Part shown: piece after piece, positions 57,499 to 64,000 of the stretch | Layout of the letters: each line of letters opens with the position of its first letter | Numbering within the stretch: position 1 is the first letter of the stretch | NCBI RefSeq assembly: GCF_963678425.1 | Contig: NZ_OY782857.1 | Location: 593,001-657,000, forward strand | Length of the DNA: 64,000 nucleotides | Source of the DNA: an uncultured Bacteroides sp. | GTDB taxonomy: Bacteria; Bacteroidota; Bacteroidia; Bacteroidales; Bacteroidaceae | Direction: 5' to 3' | Notes under the pieces: model-generated | What the model was told of the DNA's origin: nothing | Seen by the model: the letters and a program-made list of their open reading frames with translations, nothing else | Databases searched by the model: none | Made by a program: the position numbers and the translations under genes

Positions 57499-58937
57499 AA
57501 CGTTTCTTGTTTTTATTGATTAGCATCCTGATAGCAACGGGTTTTTCTGCCCAGACAAACAGAAAGATCAAGGAACTTCAGAACAAACGCGGTATTCTCC
57601 AGAAAGAAATATCTAAAAAAGAGTCTATTCTTAAATCTACAAAGAAAGATGTGGGCAGCCAGCTAAGAGGTTTGAATACCCTTACCGGGCAGATAGAAGA
57701 AAGAAAAAAATACATAGTAGTGATTGGAAACGATGTGCAGACTATTGATCAGGAGGTGACATCCCTTTCCCAGCAATTACGCATTCTTGAGCTTGATTTG
57801 CTCGATAAAAAGAAGAAATATGAGTCTTCCGTAAAGTATTTATATAAAAATAAATCCGTTGAAGAGAAGCTGATGTTTATTTTTTCTGCAAAATCTTTGA
57901 GCCAGACCTACCGCCGTCTTCGTTACGTAAAAGAGTATGCTACTTATCAACGCATACAGGGGGAGGCGATTCTTAAAAGACAGGCGCAGATAGGACGGAA
58001 GAAGAATGAGATGGAAGAGGTAAAAACAGCCAAAGAAAGCTTGCTTTCTGAGCGTGAAAAAGAAAAAGAGAAACTTGAATTGCAGGAGCAGGAAAAGAAA
58101 ATGCTGGTTTCCGGTTTGCAGAAAAAGCAAAAAGGATTGCAGTCAGAGATTGCAAAGCATCGACGGGAAGCCAATCAATTAAATGCGCAAATTGATCGTT
58201 TAATCAATATTGAAATAGAAAAAGTACGTAAACGTGCTGCTGAAAAGGCACGCCGGGAAGCAGCGGCAGCTGAAGCATCCTGCCGTAAGGCCGAAGCAGC
58301 TGAAACAGCTCGCCGAAAGGCAGAAGCTGAAGAGGCTGCTCGTCGTAAAGCTGCAGCAGCAGAGAGAACGAATAAAACTGAAAAGAGTGATCGGACTGCG
58401 AAGGCTGAAAAAACTGAAAGAGTAGAAAAAGTAGAAAAAACTGAAAGGACAGAGGTTAAGAAGAAAACCAGAACAGCTCCCGAACCGGTTTATTCAATGG
58501 ATTCTTCTGACAGACAACTTTCCGGTAACTTTGAAAGGAACAGAGGGTCGCTTCCGTCGCCAATTACCGGTCCGCATATTGTGGTCAGTCATTATGGTGA
58601 ATATGCGGTAGAAGGAATGAAAAACGTTAAATTGGATAACAAAGGAATCGATATTCAAGGACAACCCGGAGCACAGGCACGGGCTATCTTCGATGGAGAA
58701 GTGGCTGTTGTCTTTCAGGTAAATGGATTGGTGAATATAATCATTCGCCACGGAAGTTATATCTCTGTATATTGCAACCTTTCATCTGCCTCAGTGAGTA
58801 AAGGTCAGAAGGTTAGCACCCGACAATCTATCGGAAGAGTATATTCTGATCCTTCGGATGGCAACCGCACTATACTGCATTTCCAATTGCGTAAAGAGAC
58901 ATCAAAACTGAATCCGGAAGCATGGATTGGCAGATAA
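57495..58937 (+). CDS. EnvC-like murein hydrolase activator with degenerate LytM domain
   Basis: The 480-residue protein has a signal peptide (FLFLLISILIATGFSAQ), a long coiled coil (about 22-245), an Ala/Arg/Lys/Glu-rich low-complexity linker (about 245-325) and a C-terminal LytM/M23 domain (about 355-480). The zinc ligands are incomplete: NKGID has Asn382 in place of His with Asp386 kept, the VYxHL histidine is Asn (VYCNL), and the HxH motif is ILH (His462 only). That pattern, as in E. coli EnvC, indicates a regulator that activates cell-wall amidases during division rather than a peptidase. Last gene of the coupled TPR-DUF4292-EnvC group. Confidence 0.88.
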   Translation: MKRFLFLLISILIATGFSAQTNRKIKELQNKRGILQKEISKKESILKSTKKDVGSQLRGLNTLTGQIEERKKYIVVIGNDVQTIDQEVTSLSQQLRILELDLLDKKKKYESSVKYLYKNKSVEEKLMFIFSAKSLSQTYRRLRYVKEYATYQRIQGEAILKRQAQIGRKKNEMEEVKTAKESLLSEREKEKEKLELQEQEKKMLVSGLQKKQKGLQSEIAKHRREANQLNAQIDRLINIEIEKVRKRAAEKARREAAAAEASCRKAEAAETARRKAEAEEAARRKAAAAERTNKTEKSDRTAKAEKTERVEKVEKTERTEVKKKTRTAPEPVYSMDSSDRQLSGNFERNRGSLPSPITGPHIVVSHYGEYAVEGMKNVKLDNKGIDIQGQPGAQARAIFDGEVAVVFQVNGLVNIIIRHGSYISVYCNLSSASVSKGQKVSTRQSIGRVYSDPSDGNRTILHFQLRKETSKLNPEAWIGR

Positions 58938-58974
58938 GAGTGAATAACCTGAATTTTAACTTGTAATGATTTGA

Positions 58975-60513
58975 ATGGCCTTAAATAATCAAGTAAATAA
59001 AAACTTTATATCCAATGTTGTCAATTTATTGGTTGGCATCTTTGTGGGTCTGTTTTATACTCCTTACTTGATTAGATGTATCGGAATTGCAGCGTATGGT
59101 GTAGTTCCGCTGGCTTTCATTGTAAACCAATATATCAGTGTGGTTACTTCCTCATTAACGGGTTCATTGACTCGTTTTTATTCTGTTAGTTTACAACAAG
59201 GAAAATATGAAGAAGCTTCAAAATATCTTAGCAGCAGTTTTCTGATAATTACCTTTATCGGAGTTCTGATGCTCCCTTTTTCCGTTTGGTTTATTACACA
59301 TATAGATTATGTTTTTAATATTCCGGTAAATTTAGTTTCTTCAGCCAAATGGCTCTTCTCGTTTACAATTATTGGTTTTATCATGTCGTTATATTCTAGT
59401 TTGTTGAATATAACTTTGTATGCCCTGAACAGAATCGACTTAATGAACATTGTTAAGATAGTCCGTTCAGCAATGAAAGTGGTGCTTACAATTGGTTTCT
59501 TTGAACTGATCAATAAAGATGTAAGCTTCATTGGTCTTGTACTTTTCCTTACTGAACTTGCAATTCTTTTTATGAGCTATCTGATGTATCGGCGTACGGT
59601 GCACAACAATATAGTTGTTTCTGCAAAACATTTTAATAAGCCTGCTCTCTATGCAGTTCTTTCCATGACAATCTTTGTTATTGTTCAGCAAATAGGAGAT
59701 ACCGGGCTGTATAGAATTGATAATATTGTGGTCAATAAATTCTGGTCTGTACGTGAATCTGGAATTCTGGGTGCAGTTTCTGATTTTGGTAATTATGTAA
59801 TGACCGCCATTGGAGTTATTTCTTCTTTATTCGGACCTCTTATTTTAATTGCTTATTCTAAAGGGGAGCATAACACCGTTAAGAAATTAGCTGTTGATAG
59901 TTCTTTATATGTGGGGTTATTAGCTGCATTACTCATTGGGGCGATAATAGGTTTTTGTAAGCCCATCCTGGCTCTTTGGATCGGTCCCGGTTATGTAGCT
60001 TACTTTCCATGGATGATACTTAAACTTTATGTCATTCCTTTTTATGCCGCTGCAGGTGTCTTTGCTTCTGTTTACCGGGCCTGGAATTACCTGAAAGTTC
60101 CGGCATTTCTAACTTTGGCAATCGGTGCTGTGAATCTGCTTGTATCAATCTTGTTTTGTAAGTTGTCCAATGGAAATGAGACATATATTTTTTATATGCT
60201 GATTATATCCTCTATATTTGTTATTCTGCAAAGTTATGTACTTTGTTCTTTCTGTTTTTCAAAGTTGTATAATTTCTCAGAAAAAGGGGCTCTGGTTATA
60301 AATTTCTTTAAGATTATAGCAGTACTTCTTCTAACTGTTTTAACAGCGTTAGCATATGAAGAATTCATACCTGTAAATAAGCTCTTTCAGCTTTGCATCG
60401 CAATAGCTTTAGTTGTTATTGTTGCACTGGTTCTTTCTTTTATTCTTATTTTAAAGAAGGAACAAAAGGAGGAGCTTCTGGATTATGGAAAGTCTCTCTT
60501 TTCATCTAAATAG
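58975..60513 (+). CDS. Lipopolysaccharide/polysaccharide flippase (Wzx-like)
   Basis: The 512 residues have about 14 hydrophobic segments and the MATE/MVF-type start KNFISNVVNLLVGIFVGLFYTPYLIRCIGIAAYGVVPLAFIVNQYISVVTSSLTGSLTRFYS. Such proteins flip undecaprenyl-linked oligosaccharides to the periplasm. Two glycosyltransferase genes follow within 9 bp and by overlap, so here a role in surface-glycan export is well supported. Which glycan (O-antigen, capsule or other) is not determined. It follows the EnvC gene by 37 bp and may share its transcript. Distinct in sequence from the 27326 flippase. Confidence 0.9.
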   Translation: MALNNQVNKNFISNVVNLLVGIFVGLFYTPYLIRCIGIAAYGVVPLAFIVNQYISVVTSSLTGSLTRFYSVSLQQGKYEEASKYLSSSFLIITFIGVLMLPFSVWFITHIDYVFNIPVNLVSSAKWLFSFTIIGFIMSLYSSLLNITLYALNRIDLMNIVKIVRSAMKVVLTIGFFELINKDVSFIGLVLFLTELAILFMSYLMYRRTVHNNIVVSAKHFNKPALYAVLSMTIFVIVQQIGDTGLYRIDNIVVNKFWSVRESGILGAVSDFGNYVMTAIGVISSLFGPLILIAYSKGEHNTVKKLAVDSSLYVGLLAALLIGAIIGFCKPILALWIGPGYVAYFPWMILKLYVIPFYAAAGVFASVYRAWNYLKVPAFLTLAIGAVNLLVSILFCKLSNGNETYIFYMLIISSIFVILQSYVLCSFCFSKLYNFSEKGALVINFFKIIAVLLLTVLTALAYEEFIPVNKLFQLCIAIALVVIVALVLSFILILKKEQKEELLDYGKSLFSSK

Positions 60514-60521
60514 ATCAGAAA

Positions 60522-61517
60522 ATGGATATTTCAGTATGTATACCGGTTTACAATGTTGAGCATTACTTGAAAAGGTGCTTGGACTCTTTGTTTTCTCAGG
60601 AGTTTGAAGGAACTTTTGAAGTGATTTGTGTTGATGATGCATCCACAGACAACAGTTTGTCTATCTTAAAGGAGTATCAATTGAAGGAACCACGACTTAA
60701 CGTTTTGCAATTGATTGAAAAGAAGAAAATATCAGTTGCCCGTTCTACGGCTATTTGTGCTGCTTCGGGCAACTATATCATGCAAGTCGACTCTGATGAC
60801 TGGCTGCTTCCGGGAACATTTAATTCCCTTTATCAGAAATCCATTGAAATAAATGCAGATGTGATTGTCTATGATTATGTGGTGGACCATGATTTTGAGA
60901 AACAGATTATTCATAATCATTTCGACAAAGAAGGATTTGTAACAGAAGACAAGAGCTGCGTTCAGGAAATATTTAGCGGAACATCTGTGTGTAAAATGGT
61001 GAAACGCAGTTTGCTGTCTGATTTATTATTTTATAACTTTGATATAAGCTGGGGAGACGACTTTCTTTTCAATACTGAAATACTATTGAAAGCAGAAACA
61101 ATTTATTTATTTCCCAGAGCTTTTTATGTTTACTGCACCAACCGTGATTCTATTTCTTTTAGCATAAAGAAGAATAAAAATGAAATGCTGGAAGACCGGA
61201 TTACTTCTATAGAAGCTACAAACCTTATTCTCAGTAAATTCCCGGCCTCAGATAAACTTAAACAGTCCTTATTGAATTATCATATATACAAGTTCCTTAT
61301 ATTTCTGTTCAGAACAGATAGCAGTGATTGTGAGAGGAAAGAGCTGCTTAAAAGATTGACAGATAGCATGAGAGAACTTCCTTTAATGACCGAAGCTAAA
61401 TACAGAAGGCTCTGCTTGTCAGCTAAATACCCACTTTATGCGCTGATCTATATGGCATTGGGGTTTGACTTTAAGCTATCCTTAAGTGTTTATTATGAAA
61501 AGTATTTAAGAAGATGA
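60522..61517 (+). CDS. Glycosyltransferase family 2
   Basis: The 331-residue protein has a GT-A fold: MDISVCIPVYNVEHYLKRCLDSLFSQ (1-26), EVICVDDASTDNSLSIL and the metal-binding DxD-like MQVDSDDW near 86-93. It transfers a sugar from a nucleotide donor to a growing lipid-linked glycan at the cytoplasmic face. Donor and acceptor are unknown. The C-terminal third is helical with a hydrophobic end (YPLYALIYMALGFDFKLSLSVYY) that may touch the membrane. It is 8 bp after the flippase stop and overlaps the next glycosyltransferase by four bases (ATGA). Confidence 0.93.
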   Translation: MDISVCIPVYNVEHYLKRCLDSLFSQEFEGTFEVICVDDASTDNSLSILKEYQLKEPRLNVLQLIEKKKISVARSTAICAASGNYIMQVDSDDWLLPGTFNSLYQKSIEINADVIVYDYVVDHDFEKQIIHNHFDKEGFVTEDKSCVQEIFSGTSVCKMVKRSLLSDLLFYNFDISWGDDFLFNTEILLKAETIYLFPRAFYVYCTNRDSISFSIKKNKNEMLEDRITSIEATNLILSKFPASDKLKQSLLNYHIYKFLIFLFRTDSSDCERKELLKRLTDSMRELPLMTEAKYRRLCLSAKYPLYALIYMALGFDFKLSLSVYYEKYLRR

Positions 61518-62692
61518 GTGATTTATCCAAAAATATAAGAATCTTGCAGCTCCCTTCCTGGTACCTTCCGGAGGGAGGACAGTTCTGCAAGGATCAGGCA
61601 ATTTTTCTCAAAAAGAGAGGTGTTGAGGTTCATATTCTGGCTAACGTAATGTTGCCCTGGAAAAAGTATAAGCTAAAAGCACTGACAGCTCCCTGGAAAT
61701 CATTTGAGTCGGTAGAAGATGGAATACTTACTTACCGCTATTATTACCGCAGATTGCCTAAACAGAATAAAGCAAACCTTGTCAGATGGTGCCAACGTAC
61801 CGTTAAATTGTTCGATGAATACGTTGAAAAATATGGTAAACCAGATTTGATTCATGTGCATAGTTGTACCTGGGGTGGTTACGCCGCTTACCTAATTAAG
61901 GAAAAATACAATATCCCTTATGTAATTACCGAGCATCGTGGCATTTTTGGGATGCGTTCTTCTCTGGCCAAAGAATCTTTTTTACCCGGCTATACTCCGT
62001 TTTTGGAAAAGGGATTCTCCAATTCATCGTATATCATTCCTGTTTCCGAACAGCAGATTCCCAAGATTAAGGAGTTTCTTGCAACAGAGGTTCCCATCAA
62101 AGTGATATCCAATATTCTGGATACAGCCTTTTTTCATTACTTGTCTCGTGAGCCGAAAGAAAACTTCACTTTTGTCACTGTGAATGGATTTTATGAAGTG
62201 AAGGGATATGATATTCTTCTTCCTGCATTTGATTTGGTTTGTGAGAAGGTGAAGAACGTCAGCCTGCGTATGGTAGGCGAGAACTTTGAGCAGAAAGCCT
62301 TTCAGGAGATCTTATCTCGTTGCAGAAACAAAGATAAAATAGTTTTTACCGGTTGGCTTGAACCGGATGGTGTGCTTGATGAGTTGAAAGGAGCCGATGC
62401 TTTTGTGATGTCCAGCAGGGTAGAAGCACAACCCATTGCGATACTTGAGGCTATAAGCACAGGACTGCCGGTTGTATGTACCGAAGTGGTACCCGAAGCG
62501 GTGGTTTCATCCAATGAAGGATATCGTGTGCCGGTTGAGGATGTCAATGCTTTGGCCAGTGCCATGCTGGAAATGATTGCCAATCGTGACCGGTTCAATG
62601 CAAAAGCAATCTCTGCTCATGCAGCTTCATTGGCTGGTCCGGATGTAGTAACGGAGAATCTTATTTCCATTTATGAAAAAATACTCAGCTAA
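61514..62692 (+). CDS. Glycosyltransferase family 4
   Basis: The 392-residue GT-B protein shows the N-terminal acceptor domain (ILQLPSWYLPEGGQFCKDQAIFLKKRG, DLIHVHSCTWGGYAAYLI, ITEHRG) and the C-terminal donor domain with VMSSRVEAQPIAILEAISTGLPVVCT, the E-x7-E motif that contacts the nucleotide sugar. It probably adds a hexose with retention to the same surface glycan as the GT2 upstream (4-bp overlap). Its 3' end overlaps the convergent FemAB-like gene by 8 bp, so no terminator lies between them. Confidence 0.93.
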   Translation: MSDLSKNIRILQLPSWYLPEGGQFCKDQAIFLKKRGVEVHILANVMLPWKKYKLKALTAPWKSFESVEDGILTYRYYYRRLPKQNKANLVRWCQRTVKLFDEYVEKYGKPDLIHVHSCTWGGYAAYLIKEKYNIPYVITEHRGIFGMRSSLAKESFLPGYTPFLEKGFSNSSYIIPVSEQQIPKIKEFLATEVPIKVISNILDTAFFHYLSREPKENFTFVTVNGFYEVKGYDILLPAFDLVCEKVKNVSLRMVGENFEQKAFQEILSRCRNKDKIVFTGWLEPDGVLDELKGADAFVMSSRVEAQPIAILEAISTGLPVVCTEVVPEAVVSSNEGYRVPVEDVNALASAMLEMIANRDRFNAKAISAHAASLAGPDVVTENLISIYEKILS

Positions 62693-63641
62693 GCCTCTTA
62701 TGAATAGAGAAAAGAAGCTTAAATAATACCGAATAGTATTTCTCAATCAGGAAATAGGGCTTCTGTGTCGTACCAAACTGTCGGTACGAGTTCTCTATCC
62801 CTTCCACCATACTTCCCTCAAAGTCGAAACAGCGAGTCTTGTGAACCAGGAACCTGATGGCTTCCCATATCACTAGCGTAGATGCTCCTGAAGAGGCATA
62901 TTGGGGAGATATGGAGTATAACAAGGTATAAGCGGAAGCCTTGTCCCATACTACGAACAGGCATGCATGTACTTCACCATTATCATCCTTAATGGCAAAT
63001 AGCTGCCCGGCATTGTTGCTTTGAGTGGCTTTATAGATACGTAGAAAGAGTTCATAGGAATAACTGATCTCCTCACCACGCTCTTTTAATGATTGTTTAT
63101 GGTGGCTGTAGAACTCGTCGGGCCTCATGTCAAGAGACAGATGCAGTTGGTTTTCGCATTTCCTTATTTGCCTTTGCTTGGCAGGGCTAAACCGGCTGAA
63201 CACCTTTTCCGGATTGTCTATGTTACTAATCAGGTATGTATATCGTGTGGTTTGTTTGTATCCTTGCCAATAAAACGGGAGCCAGTTGGTAATGATCATG
63301 TGAAAGCACTGCTGGTAAAAGGATAAGCCTAACTGTTCCAGTTGCTCAATCAGTTTATTGAAAATTCTCTTTTCATAGGATAAACGTTCATGGTCCGTGG
63401 CAAACTGTTTCCGCTTAATCCATATCCCGTTATATTGAGTCAGTTGAGGTTGAAGAACACAATTAAATCCCATCTTCTTTCTCTGATGATATGGTAAAGC
63501 CCCAACAATTTCCCCCTTTTCATCGGCCAGAAAAACGTCCCATTCATTAAAACATACAGCATCCATCCACCAGTCCTGGCAGAAAAGAGGAATGTTATTT
63601 TCCTCCTTGCATAGCTCTCTGTATTGTTCTTTGGCAGTCAT
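62685..63641 (-). CDS. FemAB-like GNAT acyltransferase
   Basis: The 318-residue protein fits the Acetyltransf_6/FemAB-like pattern: FCQDWWMDAVC near 20-30, GALPYHQRKKMGFNCVLQPQLTQYNGIW, SPAKQRQIRKCENQLHLSL and AYTLLYSISPQYASSGASTLVIWEAIRFL with DFEGSM. Members transfer amino acids or acyl groups to peptidoglycan precursors, polysaccharides or sialic acid-like sugars; which applies here is not known. It is convergent with the GT4 gene (8-bp overlap) and co-directional with the M20 gene 5 bp upstream. No membrane segment. Confidence 0.83.
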   Translation of the reverse strand: MTAKEQYRELCKEENNIPLFCQDWWMDAVCFNEWDVFLADEKGEIVGALPYHQRKKMGFNCVLQPQLTQYNGIWIKRKQFATDHERLSYEKRIFNKLIEQLEQLGLSFYQQCFHMIITNWLPFYWQGYKQTTRYTYLISNIDNPEKVFSRFSPAKQRQIRKCENQLHLSLDMRPDEFYSHHKQSLKERGEEISYSYELFLRIYKATQSNNAGQLFAIKDDNGEVHACLFVVWDKASAYTLLYSISPQYASSGASTLVIWEAIRFLVHKTRCFDFEGSMVEGIENSYRQFGTTQKPYFLIEKYYSVLFKLLFSIHKRLS

Positions 63642-63646
63642 CCCTT

Positions 63647-64000
63647 TTAGATTGTGAGTCCGTCGAGTAATTTCAGATAGATTTCAATGGCTTCTTCTAT
63701 CTCACTTATCATAATATATTCGTCGGCAGTATGCGAGCGCGATGATTTACCTGGCCCAATCTTTACGCTTGGGAAAGGCATCAGTGCCTGATCTGAAAGA
63801 GTGGGTGATCCGAAAGTATTTCTTCCCATTTTAACGGCACGTTTAATGAAAGGATGATCTTCTGCTATCCGTGATGAATTCAGACGGAAGGAACGTGCTT
63901 TCACCTCACTTTTTACATTCTTTTTAATGGCAGCAAAGATCTCTTCATTGGAATAAAGCTCGTTGCTGCGAATATCTACCACAAAAGAGCATCTGTCGGG
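63647..64000 (-). CDS. M20-family deacylase (ArgE/DapE-like), C-terminal fragment
   Basis: The gene is cut by the window edge; 117 residues are visible (frame open to base 64000). The segment SFVVDIRSNELYSNEEIFAAIKKNVKSEVKARSFRLNSSRI is the end of the dimerisation lid. FGSPTLSDQALMPFPSVKIGPGKSSRSHTADEYIMISEIEEAIEIY carries the C-terminal metal ligand (SHTADEYI). That end is typical of the M20 deacylases that Bacteroidales use in arginine synthesis (N-acetylornithine- or N-acetylcitrulline-type substrates), but only the full gene could confirm this. The FemAB-like gene follows after 5 bp. Confidence 0.85.
   Translation of the reverse strand, partial: PDRCSFVVDIRSNELYSNEEIFAAIKKNVKSEVKARSFRLNSSRIAEDHPFIKRAVKMGRNTFGSPTLSDQALMPFPSVKIGPGKSSRSHTADEYIMISEIEEAIEIYLKLLDGLTI

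Noticed and set aside
58234..58425. Separate basic peptide inside the envC-like gene
   Set aside because: It is an alternative frame of the repetitive Ala/Arg/Lys/Glu linker and has no start context of its own.

Overview
The window comes from a low-GC member of the Bacteroidales, most like Bacteroides. The gene content points there: an S46 dipeptidyl-peptidase, a GlsA/GlsB-type lipid pair, DUF2851, DUF3108, DUF4292 and DUF4348 proteins, and the order dapB-lepB-lepB-wbqC. So do the promoters: many genes are preceded by the Bacteroides -7 element TAnnTTTG, a few also by a -33 TTTG. No rRNA, tRNA or CRISPR array was found.

Left part (1-13.5 kb): the 3' end of mutS, a 164-bp MITE-like element beside a short-repeat array, a secreted hypothetical, a ketopantoate-reductase-like gene and ychF. 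Next is an operon of a periplasmic protein, an ECF sigma factor and a membrane protein that may be its anti-sigma, preceded by four palindromes at exact 23-bp spacing. Then come a secreted esterase-like hydrolase, a PNPOx-like protein, polA and a polyprenyl synthase.

Middle part (13.5-37 kb): a minus-strand housekeeping block (spmAB fusion, ybeY, mnmG, apt, uvrC, dtd, mazG-like, deoC). It has a near-consensus parS site between apt and mnmG and an intact ISL3-family insertion sequence between ybeY and mnmG. The IS and the MITE share terminal repeats, both have perfect 8-bp target duplications, and both sit beside copies of the same dispersed repeat. There follow a short AraC-type regulator, a DNA alkylation repair gene with an in-frame stop, ruvB, a flippase, a DPP7-like peptidase, a DEAD-box RNA helicase, a LOG/SIS/PfkB operon and an M16 peptidase. 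Downstream of the M16 gene lies a second iterated palindrome array (TGTACA, exact 22-bp spacing).

Right part (37-64 kb): dapB with two signal peptidase I paralogues, of which the second lacks both residues of the Ser/Lys dyad, and wbqC. Then envelope proteins of mostly unknown function, cysS, a probable glycine-lipid operon (glsA-glsB), kup, dgt and a cell-envelope cluster (dut, TPR lipoprotein, DUF4292 lipoprotein, EnvC-like). The window ends with a surface-glycan group (flippase, GT2, GT4, FemAB-like) and the 3' end of an M20 deacylase gene.

I see no defence island or obviously new multi-gene system. The most unusual signals are the regularly spaced intergenic palindrome arrays, the dispersed repeat with its two ISL3-type insertions, and the dyad-less LepB paralogue. 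Functions are read from recognisable motifs without database searches.
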